Positions 48,500-59,934 of a stretch of DNA of 64,000 bases are shown here, piece after piece. Both the position numbers and the translations under genes were made by a program. The notes beneath the pieces are model-generated. The model was not told where the DNA came from and ran no database searches. It saw only the letters and a program-made list of their open reading frames with translations. Source of the DNA: Omphiscola glabra (lineage: Eukaryota; Mollusca; Gastropoda; Lymnaeidae); NCBI GenBank assembly GCA_964017045.1, contig OZ024807.1, positions 18,769,813 to 18,833,812 on the forward strand. Direction: 5' to 3'. Each line of letters starts with the position of its first letter. Positions within the stretch are counted from its first letter, which is position 1.

Positions 48500-49460
48500 A
48501 TAACCTCCTCGAAACGTGTAAGCATAAATTTCTAAGTATTTATTTTTTGAACTCGAAAAATTATACAACTAATGCATTGCTATAGCTATAAGAAATGTAA
48601 GCTAAAAGAAGGGCCCACTTAGGGCCCATTCCATAATTTGACCGAATCATTTTTGCCTGAGATGGGGAACCCCATTAAAATCCTTCAGATAAATTATGGA
48701 GTTAAAATTTAAATTTGTCCTATTAAAATCGGTTTTAAAATGTCATATATATTAGAGCTTTTTAATATTATCGAACTTTCAGGAAAATTCTAGATTGGAT
48801 ATTGTTAGTTTCAGAGGAAAATATATTATTATTTCAGTACCCTGGGGTGTTTGAATATGGATTATCAAGTGTATGTGTACTAAAATTGGTCAAGATCCAT
48901 GTATTCATGTTGGAGTATTTGCTGTTAATTTTATTTATATTGCTCATATAGAAAAATACGACATTTTAAGCCCCCAGCCCAACAAGAATTGTTATTAAAG
49001 GTTCTTAAACCGCTATGAGTTCTTTCCGGATAATGATGGATATATGTTCCAAGTTTGGTCAAGTTCCATCAATCCATGTAATATTATTACGCCCATTGAC
49101 CTATAGAGCTTTCTGGAACATTCTAGATTATATGTATTATCCTCATCGAACACTGTAAAACTATATTTTCTATGTAATTATTATTCGAATACAAAAAATA
49201 ATACAACTAAATGCATTTCTATAATTGTAGTACATTTAAGTTAAAAGAGGGGCCCCTGGGACCCATTCCATAATTATACCGAATTAGCTTTGCCTGGAAT
49301 TGGGCCCTAAAAAATCATTTAGATAAGTTATGAAGTTAAAATTTTAAATTTGTCCCATTTTAAAATCTTTTGAATAATGTCGTGCATGTATCTTTTTAAA
49401 ATCATCGACATTTCTGGAAAATTCTAAATAGGATACTATGAGTTTTGAATCCACCGACAT
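48500..49460. repeat. Two further copies of the interspersed repeat body
   Basis: The order CTGGAACATTCTA, TGCATTGCTATAGCTATA, GGCCCATTCCATAATT, then GAGTTAAAATTTAA is seen at 48470-48730. A more diverged version is at 49110-49345. Confidence 0.7.
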
Positions 49461-49811
49461 TTCAATATCTGTTAAACAAATCTTCATACATACTACTGTG
49501 AACTGCTGCAAATGTGAATCGTTTCAAAGCCGCATACGAGTTCAAGTCGCAGTAGTTTCAGCACTGTTACTTTGGTCGGGAGATGGTGATCACTATATGG
49601 GGCGCCATCATTAACATCGTTACATAAAGGGCGTTGAGCACGCTGTGAGAATGACGGGGAAGCATTGTTTGATAATATAAATAAGAGGTTCTCATGTTGT
49701 GGTGATGAAAAGGAACCGACTGCGCGGAAATACTTAAGTCACCTTGAACCATCTAGACAAGGTTATATGGGGCGAAAGGATAAAAGTATAATACAGTGGA
49801 TTTATGCATGA

Positions 49812-50165
49812 TGATTCAGGGGCGTTGACATTGAATTGGATTGATTCAGGGGCGTTGACATTGAATTGGATTGATTCAGGGGCTTTGACACTGAATTGGA
49901 TTGATTCAGGGGCGTTGACATTGAATTGGATTGATTCAGGGGCTTTGACATTGAATTGGATTGATTCAGGGGCTTTGACATTGAATTGGATTGATTCAGG
50001 GGCGTTGACATTGAATTGGATTGATTCAAGGGCTTTGACATTGAATTGGATTGATTCAGGGGCGTTGACATTGAATTGGATTGATTCAGGGGCGTTGACA
50101 TTGAATTGGATTGATTCAGGGGCGTTGACATTGAATTGGATTGATTCAGAGGCTTTGACACTGAA
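49812..50165. repeat. 30-bp minisatellite, about 12 copies
   Basis: The unit GATTCAGGGGCGTTGACATT plus GAATTGGATT is highly uniform, varying mainly at GCGTTG/GCTTTG. At ten codons per unit, both strands remain open (119 and 134 codons). These are repeat artefacts unless expression is shown. Confidence 0.97.
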
Positions 50166-50209
50166 TGTAGCAGATTCGGTTGTTGTTTTTTTGTTTGTTT
50201 TTTTTTAAA

Positions 50210-50858
50210 TTTTTTTTAAACACAGAATCAGATGTATTTACATTTGTAAGTCCCATCTTAAACCAATATTAAAGAGATTATACAACCAGTATGCTGAATG
50301 TGTATAAAGGAAATAATTTCAGGGACATTATTTTGTAAGAAATTCTTTTCCCAGCTTTACGGGGTTATGGGCCTTGTATTTCGATGTGTTTTTATTTTAA
50401 AAAAACTTTTTTAGACTCTTGTTTTCTCATTTATTGTATGTGTAAATACTTTATTTGATCTTTTTGTTATCTAGCCATTTCTGTCTCAATGTTCTAATTG
50501 CTTTAGTTAACTCTGCTATTCTCACCACCATTTCTCACTAGTTTGATTTTGGTCTCTAAGAAATCTTACTCCCGTGTCAAGTTGTCCGTTTAAAAAATAA
50601 AAAAAAAAAAACATTGACTTTACTTGTTTCGATTAATCTGTTTGATTCTCAATTCATTCTAATCTAGACGCATTTCTTTTTATTCCATGTCAACGTAGTC
50701 CCTTGAGATTTGCAATCATCATCACCATGGATGATGCACAGATAAGGGAAGCACTTTGAAGTTTACAGTAGGCAAAGTTGAAATTACACATGTGGTAACA
50801 CAATATCAAAGACCGCTGGACACTAAATTTTGTTGTACGCAAACAAATCGTTTGATAA
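50210..50858. other. No gene seen
   Basis: AT-rich sequence between two minisatellites; nothing supportable. Confidence 0.5.
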
Positions 50859-50861
50859 ACA

Positions 50862-52595
50862 CTCCAGCTCTTCATAGCCTTACACCACCACACACTCCAT
50901 TTCTTCGTAGCCTCACACCGCCACACACTCCAGCTTTTTATAGCCTAACTCCGCAATAAACTCCAGCTCTTTATAGCCTCACCCCGCCACACACTTCAGC
51001 TATTCATAGCCTCACTCCGCCACAAACTCCAGCTATTTATAGCCTCACTCCGCCACAAACTCCAGCTCTTTATAGCCTCACCCCGCCACAAACTCCAGCT
51101 CTTTATAGCCTCACCCCGCCACACACTTCAGCTCTTCATAACCTAACACTGCCAAACAATCCACATCTTCATAACCTCACCCCGCCACACACTTCAGCTA
51201 TTTATAGCCTCACTCCGCCACAAACTCCAGCTCTTTATAGCCTCACCCCGCCACACACTTCAGATCTTCATAGCCTAGCACTGCCACACAATCCAGATCT
51301 TCATAACCTAACACTGCCACACAATCCAGATCTTCATAACCTAACACTGCCACACAATCCAGATCTTCATAACCTAACACTGCCAAACAATCCAGATCTT
51401 CATCGCCTAACACTGCCAAACAATCCAGATCTTCATAACCTAACACTGCCAAACAATCCAGATCTTCATAACCTAACACTGCCAAACAATCCAGATCTTC
51501 ATAACCTAACACTGCCAAACAATCCAGATCTTCATAACCTAACACTGCCAAACAATCCAGATCTTCATCGCCTAACACTGCCAAACAATCCAGATCTTCA
51601 TAACCTAACACTGCCAAACAATCCAGATCTTCACAATTTAACACTGCCAAACAATCCAGATCTTCATAACCTAACACTGCCAAACAATCCAGATCTTCAT
51701 AACCTAACACTGCCAAACAATCCAGATCTTCATAACCTAACACTGCCAAACAATCCAGATCTTCATAACCTAACACTGCCAAACAATCCAGATCTTCATA
51801 ACCTAACACTGCCAAACAATCCATATCTTCATAACCTAACACTGCCAAACAATCCAGATCTTCAAAACCTAACACTGCCAAACAATCCAGATCTTCATAA
51901 CCTAACACTGCCACACAATCAAGATCTTCATAACCTAACACTGCCAAACACTCCATCTCTTCATAGCCTCACACCGCCACACACTCCATTTCTTCATAGC
52001 CTCACACCGCCACACACTCCAGCTTTTTATAGCCTCACTCCACCACAAACTCCAGCTCTTTATAGCCTCACCCCGCCACACACTTCAGCTATTTATAGCC
52101 TCACTACGCCACAAACTCCAGCTCTTTATAGCCTCACCCCGCCACAAACTCCAGCTCTTTATAGCCTCACCCCGCCACACACTTCAGCTCTTTATAGCCT
52201 CACCCCGCCACACACTCCAGATCTTCATAGCCTCACCCCGCCACACACTCCAGATCTTCATCGCCTTTCATCGCCAACCACTCAAGCTGTTTATAGTCAT
52301 CTTCCAAACACAACAGCTCGTTATAGCGTCACCCCGCCAACCACTCCATATCTTTATAGCCTCACCACGCTAACCACTACAGCTCTTCATAGTCTCAACC
52401 TGCCAACCCCTCCAGCTCCTTATAGCCTCACCCTAAAACGAATCCAGATCTTTATAGCCTTCCCCTCCAACGAATCCAGATCTTTATAGCCTCACCCTCC
52501 AATGAATGTAGTCTTTGTAACCTCACCCTCAAACGAATCTAGAGCTTTATTGCCTCACCATCAAACCACTCCAGCTCTTCATATCCTCACCCCGC
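50862..52595. repeat. 33-bp satellite array with homogenised core, about 52 units
   Basis: The outer units read TAGCCTCACCCCGCCACACA plus CTCCAGCTCTTTA. The core (about 51255-51955) is a uniform variant, TAACCTAACACTGCCAAACA plus ATCCAGATCTTCA, with a BglII-type AGATCT in nearly every unit. The right end (52400-52590) is increasingly diverged. The core gives a 237-codon minus frame with an 11-residue period, a consequence of unit length. Confidence 0.97.
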
Positions 52596-52599
52596 CAAT

Positions 52600-53400
52600 C
52601 ATTAGATTCGGGCCCCTAATTTCATTTGTTTTTCTTCTATTAGCTATATAAGTAAAACTAACAACAAATAATCCTACACGAATATATGGATCTTGCCCAA
52701 ACTTTGTACACGTACATGAATTATATGAATCTTAACCATCTTAGTACACTTGACCAAACTTAGTACACATACATGATTTGATCGATTTTGACAAAACTTA
52801 AAACACACATGAATAGATGAATCTTGACCAAACTTAGTACACATACACTATATTATGTATCTTCGAATAGCGAGGGTATTGAACTCCATTCCTATGGCGC
52901 CGGGCGCCCTATTTCATATTTCCTTATATAAGCTATATAAATATCAATAGGCTTAGACAACGCAAAAAGGTTCTATGTGAATTGATTGATCTAGGCTTAG
53001 GTTTGTAGCAATGCCCTTTTTAGTCCGTATTGAAATATTGGTATATTTAAAAATAATAATATCCAATCCATGCAGGGCTGTCTAGAATTTTCTAGAAAGT
53101 TCGATAATTTAAAATGCGATATCTATGGCTTTTTAAAAACGATTTTAATGAAACAAAGTTTTAAATTTTAACTCTATAATTTATCTGAATGATTTGTATA
53201 GCCAACCCCCTCCCCCCAATCTCAGACATAACTAAAACGGTACTTTATAAATAGGCCACCGCCGGGGCCCTTATTTTAATTTAAATGTACTATAGTTATA
53301 GAAGTACAATTTAGTTGTAAAAAAGTTCGCATTCGAGAAATAATTAAATATAAATGTTATTTTGCACACATTTCTTGTAGGATATTAAATAAAAAATAGC
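52600..53400 (-). repeat. Inverted copy of the interspersed repeat body
   Basis: Read on the minus strand, this has the same order as 47100-47800 (GAGTTAAAATTTAA, then TTTCTAGAAAATTCTAGA, then GGTCAAGATCC). It also shares GGGCCCTAATTTCATTTG and TTAGCTATATAAGTA with the ~175-bp repeat at 30.2-31.6 kb, linking the two families. Confidence 0.7.
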
Positions 53401-53469
53401 TTGTTCAAGAAGGCTCTATATCGTCCTACGGGGATATATAATGATATCCAAAAGCTTATTCAAAAAAAA

Positions 53470-53610
53470 ATCGCACTGAGCATGATCCCATTGAGGAACA
53501 GGATCCTATCGAGGAACGAGATCCAACAGCAAACTGGAACCCATTGGTTACACGATCTTATTGGGTTACGGGATCCCTTCGGGAAACGGGACTGCGCAGG
53601 GTTTAGGGTT
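53470..53610 (-). repeat. Degenerate GATCCC array, block 3 (inverted)
   Basis: GAGGAACAGGATCCTATCGA and GGGTTACGGGATCCCTTCGG are the reverse-complement type of the arrays at 46.5 and 48 kb. Confidence 0.65.
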
Positions 53611-53659
53611 CTAATGCCATCCCAGCCAGACTGGGTATATTGGATAGTTGTTTAATAAA

Positions 53660-54585
53660 TAGACATACATAATTATAAATAAGTCATAATAAAAAAAATT
53701 ATAATTAACTAAAGAATTGTGGTTCACTAGGATTTGAAAGAATATTAGGAACAAATCAATGCCATGTATTCCATTAGGAGTTAAAAGAATGTTGAAAGAA
53801 ATCAATGACATGTGTTCCACTAGGAGTAGAATTACTTGGAAGACGAAATATGAGTGTCAAAATATTTATAAATGACACATTTCTCAATTAAAAGAAAAAT
53901 CACCGTTCCCCGAGATGCAGTAATAATTAAAAGGTGTATTTTCCTACCATAAGCTGTAAGCATTGAAACAAAAAAAGGGATCAAACATTTGGTAAGAAAA
54001 ACCATTCGATGCGCATCACTATAAATTAGAAAAAAGTAAAAGTAGCTCTAAGTATATTTTTATGTAAACGAAAAAATATAAGTTACGTAAATGAAAACAA
54101 GATATTTTAAAATATTATTAACCAATTAATTTAATAGTCAATGTAATTACTATAGAAAATTATAATTCGGAAGTGGTAATGGGATTGCAAAGACTTTGAA
54201 ATATTAATTATTGACTTGGTATACCTAAACGCAAGGATCGATTTCAACTGCACTACCACTTGATTTTGTCCCATTTGAAATACGTTTTTATTTAGGTTTT
54301 GCTTTACAAAAAAAAAATTTTTTTTTTAAAGTTTTCCAAAAATTCAACACCCACTCCCACACAAAACGTTCAAAATTAAGGTTTACTTTTTGCATATTTT
54401 ATATTAACTTTGCTTTTGTTTGTATATTGATGGCTGTTAAAAGGATTGGACGGCTATTTGACCCACTTTACGTCAACGTTCACAAGCTTAAAGTTGACAC
54501 AGACTTGTCACCGGTGACAACACATTCTGTCAAAAAGTCAACTCCAACTACAAACCCTAAATCCAACAATGAGTTGTTCCTGGTT
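53660..54585. other. No gene seen
   Basis: AT-rich. Near 53725-53825 a ~60-bp block (ATGCCATGTATTCCATTAGG; ATGACATGTGTTCCACTAGG) is repeated twice. Confidence 0.5.
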
Positions 54586-54587
54586 TT

Positions 54588-54780
54588 CTAGGGGAAGATA
54601 AAGGACACATGATGTCAAGGAAAGATGAAGGACACATGATGCCAGGGGCAAATTGAAGGACACATGATGTCATGGGAAGATGAAGAACACATGATGCCAG
54701 GGAAAAATTGAAGGACACATGATGTCAGGGGAAAATTGAAGTACACATGATGTCAGGGGAAGATGAAGGACACATGATGC
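54588..54780. repeat. 27-28 bp minisatellite, seven copies
   Basis: The unit is GGGGAAGATGAAGGACACAT followed by GATGTCA, with GAAAATTG and GATGCC variants. Confidence 0.95.
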
Positions 54781-54787
54781 TTTTAAA

Positions 54788-55260
54788 TTAAAAGTCTATA
54801 AGATAAGTTGATTCTTCTTCAGAAGACCTGTCATCATCAGTAAAATCGTCTTGCAGGGAAAAGGTTGCATTTAAAAACATTTTTCTTCTCTCCGGTGTTT
54901 TGCCTGTCGGAAGGTCGCTTTTTGTTCTCTGTGTTTTAGGAGATGTTTCAGCTCCTGGGGACGGATTTTCCATTGTGTAAGGGATGTTGGGGCTAACGGG
55001 GATGGTGGTCTTGTTGTTAGCGCTTATGCATATGTGCGATTCGGCGAGGGTTTTCCTTTTTTTTTTTTCTGTCCTCTTCTGGGATAGTCTTAACTTTTTC
55101 TATTTCTTATTTTCATTTTATACCATTCATTCTCCACACTTGCTTCCTCTTCCACGGCTGATGTGTCTTTAAGGTTTTCCCCATCAGCGATAACTGCTAT
55201 CGTGGTTGCAGGGTCCTCCCCCCCCCCCACGTTGACCACATTTGCATTGTTTTCATGGGT
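54788..55260 (-). pseudogene. Broken coding remnant, acidic/Ser-rich, possibly LINE ORF1
   Basis: The minus strand has an open segment from about 55260 to a stop near 55105, with N-V-V-N-V then poly-G, and E-N-E-W-Y-K-M-K-I-R-N-R-K at its end. A second frame follows across a poly-A run (about 55055) and continues through a Met at 54973 to a stop at 54788, ending with D-D-F-T-D-D-D-R-S-S-E-E-E. The W-x-x-M-x-x-R-x-R-K pattern followed by a basic stretch resembles LINE ORF1 N-termini. A frameshift at the A run and one stop break it. Identity is uncertain. Confidence 0.35.
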
Positions 55261-55319
55261 CATCCCGTCTGTGTTGTCTTCATCGCTAAATTTTTATTGA
55301 GTAAGGAACATTTATTTTT

Positions 55320-56535
55320 GAAAAACAAATATATATTTATAAAGCTCAATGTGGGTTTGTGTTTTTGGAATTGTTTGAAGGTTAAAGACTAAAACACTAC
55401 CTAGAGAGCTAACATTTTCCATATTTGAGCTGTGTTATGGCAGAGTCCCCACATCGGCCTAAAAACGTAGCAGTTAAAATACACGTTTTAATCTACATTT
55501 TATTCATATAACTAAGCCAATATACACAACTGCTTACTTGACTAATTCGACAACGTTTTCCTGGGATAGGCAGGTGTGATACTAGGGTGTAAATATACCT
55601 TTACAATCAATGGGAAAGTCGATTACTCATGGTGTATGATCAGGGTCACCGACTTTTGCTTAAAGCTCACCATTCAAGTGAAGTTACAGACTGTGTCTGT
55701 TCTATCAGAAGGAGAATTCCAATGCGGCCTACAGTTTAGGGACCTTTTTGGCTTGAGCGTGTTGAGGGGTGTATGTTGAAAAAATCTTATACGAGGAGCG
55801 CACCAAAAAATTGCGGCACTTGAGCACATCTTTTTAAAATTCTAATCGTGGCTGTTGATCCATTTCATCTACCTAAGATACTCTAGGGATCCTTGTTTCA
55901 AACATTAGATAAATGATAAGCTTACTTATTAATTTTGGTTATAATCATTAATAAGTGAAGTCTAAACGGTAGCCCCAAGGAGTATACACCTGGACAATAT
56001 GTCTCACACCATTAACTATATAAATATTCTATATCATTTTTACAACCATCTGTATATCACGACAATGATCTACATTGGAAAAAAAAAATTATACAAATAT
56101 TTCTTTATAATTTAATAATTCTGCTCTAACAATAGTTAAAACCAGTATTTTAATGCATTTTTTAAAAGCACGTTAAAATCTCTTTGTGGCTCATCTTTTA
56201 GATCTCGACGTTCTGTGAAATGAAAATATAGGCAAAAAGAATGCTTGAAACAATTAGATCTTGTCTGAAACTACCTTTATGAAGCAGTAAGGCGAAGCAA
56301 TTAAAAGAAAAAAAGGAAGACACTTAAATTTAATAATAATTTTTCATTTTTTTAATATTTTTTTTTTATTTGTGTGTTTGTTAAAGTAGTTTAACCAACA
56401 ATTACAGGTTCAATCTTAGAGGCAGGAGGTTTGACTATGCCAAAATTATTTCCAATTTATATTGTGTTTTTGTTCTTTATTATATATGTGTATTTTATGT
56501 TATTGTCACCATTATGTCTCTTTTTTAATATTTTT
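55320..56535. other. No gene supported
   Basis: The + frame at 55576-55779 has normal composition and an AG-type boundary upstream (GGGATAG), but no motif I recognise. The rest is AT-rich. Confidence 0.35.
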
Positions 56536-56539
56536 ATGT

Positions 56540-56632
56540 ACAGCGCGGTGAGCCTAGCCCTAGGCTGGGGTACCGCGCTATATAAGACAAAATTATTAAT
56601 AATAATAATAATATTTATAAAATAATAATATA
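56540..56632 (+). mobile_element. SINE/LINE 3' end with hairpin and (AAT)n tail
   Basis: ACAGCGCGGTGAGCCTAGCC, then CTAGGCTGGGGTACCGCGCT, then ATATAAGACAAAATT and (AATAAT)n. AGCGCGGT pairs with ACCGCGCT and AGCCTAG with CTAGGCT, a near-perfect stem. Related ends lie at 45358 and, on minus, 32718-32757. Confidence 0.75.
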
Positions 56633-56639
56633 TTTAACA

Positions 56640-57415
56640 TTGTAACCATCCTTCCTTTAATAAAGTGTATTCCTACTGTTATGAACTGGATTTGTGATGA
56701 ATGTTTGGTAGGGCGAGTTGTCGATCGTGTGAGTGTTTTGCGAGTCGTTCATAGTGAGGTCAGAGCGTGAAGTTGGTTCGGTGTGTGAGCTGTTGGGTAA
56801 ACACGTTGTTGTGAGCCGTTAGGCGGATAAGAGTTGTGACCTGTGTATGGGGAGATCGTTAGTCGAGGGAGAGGAGACGAGAGAGATCGTGATGAACACC
56901 TGTTGTAGTGTGAGTTTATTTCATACCTGTTAAAGAGGATGTGAGTGTGTTTCTTAAGGCTTAGTGACTCTTGATAGTATTGCATTTGTTTATGAGGAAT
57001 AAAGGATTGAATTATAAAACGTATGATATTCGTGAATATAATTGTGTGATTGGTGATCCATAGCTGTCAGCCAAGTAGGGCGTACCAGGACATAATTGTA
57101 ACAAGAGACGTAAGAAATAAGTCATATGTTCCAAAGACCCTACACAGCGAAAGTAGGCAGTTATACACATACGCCTATATATCTGCCCTCTAGATTGACC
57201 ATTAAAGGAAAGACAAACTGTAGTGTCTAAAATTCAGCTCTCTTCGTTCTGTAGCTTTTTAGTGTTTATAAATAATATAATTAAAATTGTAAGCATCGTT
57301 CCTCTAATAAAGTGTATTCCTACGCCTATATCTAACATCTGCCCAACAGATCGCACATTAAAGAAAGACAAACTGTAGTGTCTAAAATTCAGTTCTCTTG
57401 GTTCTGTAGCTTTTT
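56640..57415. repeat. ~165-bp tandem duplication, first copy interrupted
   Basis: ATAAAGTGTATTCCTAC, then GCCTATAT, then AGACAAACTGTAGTGTCTAA and TTCTGTAGCTTTTTAGT occur contiguously at 57285-57415. In the first copy the same text is split: the left part is at 56640-56676 and the right part resumes at about 57166. The ~490 bp between them is an insertion. Confidence 0.75.
56677..57103. mobile_element. Candidate solo LTR
   Basis: A 427-bp segment starting TGTTATGAAC and ending TTGTAACA (terminal TGTTA...TAACA). It is more G-rich on the + strand than its surroundings, with an AATAAA at about 56998. It lies within the insertion that splits the tandem duplication. No clear 5-bp target duplication was found, and about 60 bp of inserted sequence remain after the TAACA end, so the assignment is tentative. 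Confidence 0.4.
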
Positions 57416-57914
57416 AGTCTATAAGTTAAAAACAAAAACGTTTTATTTCTAGAGACTGACTGGATGGGTAATTTAGTGTAAGCACATGGCGAACAATTTA
57501 ATTGTTTGTCTTACTCAATCCATTTCTCTGTAGCTCTGTTTAAAACTATGCTACATTAGATTCGCTCAAAAATCGTATTGATGAAAAGGATTTAAAATAT
57601 TTAAACGCTATTATGAATCATAAAATTTCGGAAAAATAAAATAGTTGCTTTAAGAATAGATCAATAAAAATAAACTCTGGCCTCTGATGAATTTCCTTTT
57701 CTTTTTAAAACACGGCTAATATGATTCTTTACTTCTCAACTTACATTGAATTTAAGAATCTGAAGTTGATTGTTAATATTAGATGTAAATTCCATGCCAG
57801 CGTTCAGTCTTAAATAATACATATTTATTACTTGGCGATAAAAGATTAATCATAAATTAAGAAAATGTTGATGTTGTAGTTTTAAAAGTACTTTAAGACT
57901 TGTTATGCCATTTT

Positions 57915-58440
57915 TATTTTTGAGAGTACTGTTGGGCGGTTCAATTTGTTTTATTTTTGAGACTACTGTTGGGCTGTTCAATTTGTTTTGTTTTTGAGAG
58001 TAATGTTGGGCTGTTCAATTTGTTTTATTTTTGAGACTACTGTTGGGCTGTTCAATTTGTTTTATTTTTGAGAGTAATGTTGGGCGGTTCAATTTGTTTT
58101 ATTTTTGAGACTACTGTTGGGCTGTTCAATTTGTTTTATTTTTGAGAGTACTGTTGGGCTGTTCAATTTTTTTTTTTTTGAGAGTACTGTTGGGCTGTTC
58201 AATTTTTTTTATTTTTGAGAGTACTGTTGGGCTGTTCAATTTGTTTTATTTTTGAGATTACTGTTGGGCTGTTCAATTTGTTTTATTTTTGAGAGTACTG
58301 TTGGGCTGTTCAATTTGTTTTATTTTTGAGATTATTGTTGGGCGGTTCAATTTGTTTTATTTTTGAGAGTACTGTTGGGCGGTTCAATGTGTCTTATTTC
58401 TGAGAGTACTGTTGGGCTGTTCAATTTGTTTTATTTTTTT
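57915..58440. repeat. 37-bp minisatellite, about 14 copies
   Basis: The unit starts TTTGAGAGTACTGTTGGGCT and ends GTTCAATTTGTTTTATT. Variation is mainly GAGAGTACT/GAGACTACT and GGGCTG/GGGCGG, with an alternation hinting at a two-unit higher-order period on the left side. Confidence 0.97.
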
Positions 58441-58501
58441 ATTAGTCGTAATAAGAGACACTTTAAATAACAGCATTGAGATGTTTCTCTTAACTAAAAT
58501 A

Positions 58502-58675
58502 AGCGTCTGTTCACAAGATCAAATTTCGCAGCAAATTGTTGTAAGAACGCACTATTTTGTGCGCGGTTTCTTTTTTGGGAATTTGATCAAATCTTAATTT
58601 GAAAGTTGTGACAAGACTTCATACACGAATTGTATCAAATGTTCAAAGGAACATTTGATCTTGTGAACCGACCCT
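58502..58675. mobile_element. Tc1/mariner-like MITE with TA target duplication
   Basis: A 174-bp element. The left end is AGCGTCTGTTCACAAGATC; the right end in reverse complement is AGGGTCGGTTCACAAGATC (17 of 19 match). It is flanked by TA on both sides (58500-58501 and 58676-58677). No transposase. Confidence 0.8.
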
Positions 58676-58829
58676 TAATGTAAGAAGAGCGTCAGGAAAA
58701 AAAATATATTGATAGTTTAAACAAAACATTTTAGTTTAGATTAATATGTGCAACTCAACATCTAGGACCATATTCCTTTTTGTAAGAGCAGACAGATGTC
58801 CGAATGAGCGTTCAGTAGCAGAGCCTTAA

Positions 58830-58998
58830 GTTCCTGCCAATGGAATACAGTTGTAAGTTCAACTTCTGCCCAATGATGCGTTCGTTATGTCTCAGAATAC
58901 TTCCTTAAGTCCCAGTGCATGGTTGCACCGTTGTAAGTCTAGCCTATGGAACACCGTGGTAAGTCCAACTTCTGACTAATGATGTGTTATTTTTGTCT
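58830..58998. repeat. Diverged ~105-bp tandem duplication
   Basis: TGGAATACAGTTGTAAGTTC plus AACTTCTGCCCAATGATG, against TGGAACACCGTGGTAAGTCC plus AACTTCTGACTAATGATG. Confidence 0.7.
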
Positions 58999-58999
58999 T

Positions 59000-59657
59000 G
59001 TGGACTTAGCGATGTTACACAAATTAAACCTCGCATTCTCATTATAACAATTTAACTGACATAAATCATATGTGGAACTACCCTGATTTCAGGACTAAGG
59101 AAATGTCCATGACATGAAATTATTTTATTACCCCATACACAATTTCAGGAACACTTCTTTCAAAAACATGTAACACCATACTTAATAATCAATCAAATTT
59201 CGCAAATAATGATAAACAACCTTGCAGAACTACTATTAGTATTGATAATTATTTACTGATATGAAACGTTTTCCTAAGGAATAAGGAATCCTAATGACCA
59301 CAACATTTTTTTTTTTAATAATTTGATTTAAGGATTAATATATGTTTACACTTGAATGCATCTTATTCTAAAAGTCGAGTTAACTATCCCTAAGAAAATA
59401 AACTAAAATGTGTTTGACAATTTTTGCGCCGCAAAGACCATTAAACAGCATATATTACACATGATTTAAAACATTGTAATCCCTGTATCCACATTTTATA
59501 ACCCTTCACCCCCTGACCCAACCCCTCCCCAAAGTTAATAAATAAAAATAATTTAATAAATTTATTTAAAAAAAAAAAAAAAAAAAAGACAAAGTAAATC
59601 AATTACTTAAATTCCTGTCACTGAAGTTTATTTAAACAGCTCTTGTTTTATTTTATT
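59000..59657. other. No gene seen
   Basis: AT-rich, with an A run at 59570-59587. The duplicated block begins at 59658. Confidence 0.5.
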
Positions 59658-59842
59658 ATTACACTTTAAAGATCAGGTATTTTCAAATAATCTATATACG
59701 TTCCAAATAACGATTATGTTTTTTTAATATACATAATTTTCATATTTATAACATTTTAAATAGAACATTTATAATTTTGCATTTCTTTTTAATGAATTTA
59801 AAATATTTATTTTGGCTTATACGTGATTACCCAATCCTCTTT

Positions 59843-59934
59843 TCATAAAATTGTATCTGTATCCCAACGAATTTTTTTTTCATTCCTGAAGCAACAACCA
59901 GAAGTGCACTGGTAACTGTCAGTGCCTTGGTACC
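59843..59934 (-). other. Downstream exon of the six-Cys peptide gene (copy 2)
   Basis: Paralogue of 36771-36704 with the same acceptor (TTCTTCCCAG). The phase-1 frame is open for 29 residues and identical in amino acids to copy 1 over the first 20; it then diverges after a poly-A length change. If the six-Cys exon of this copy (60836-60712) is spliced at its GTAAGT donor, that reading frame instead meets a stop a few codons into this exon. Confidence 0.4.

Noticed and set aside
49802..50208. Open frames of 119 and 134 codons on opposite strands
   Set aside because: A uniform 30-bp repeat with no stop on either strand explains both.
51243..51956. 237-codon minus-strand frame with an 11-residue repeat
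   Set aside because: The 33-bp satellite unit is stop-free in this frame. No start context, splice sites or unique ends.
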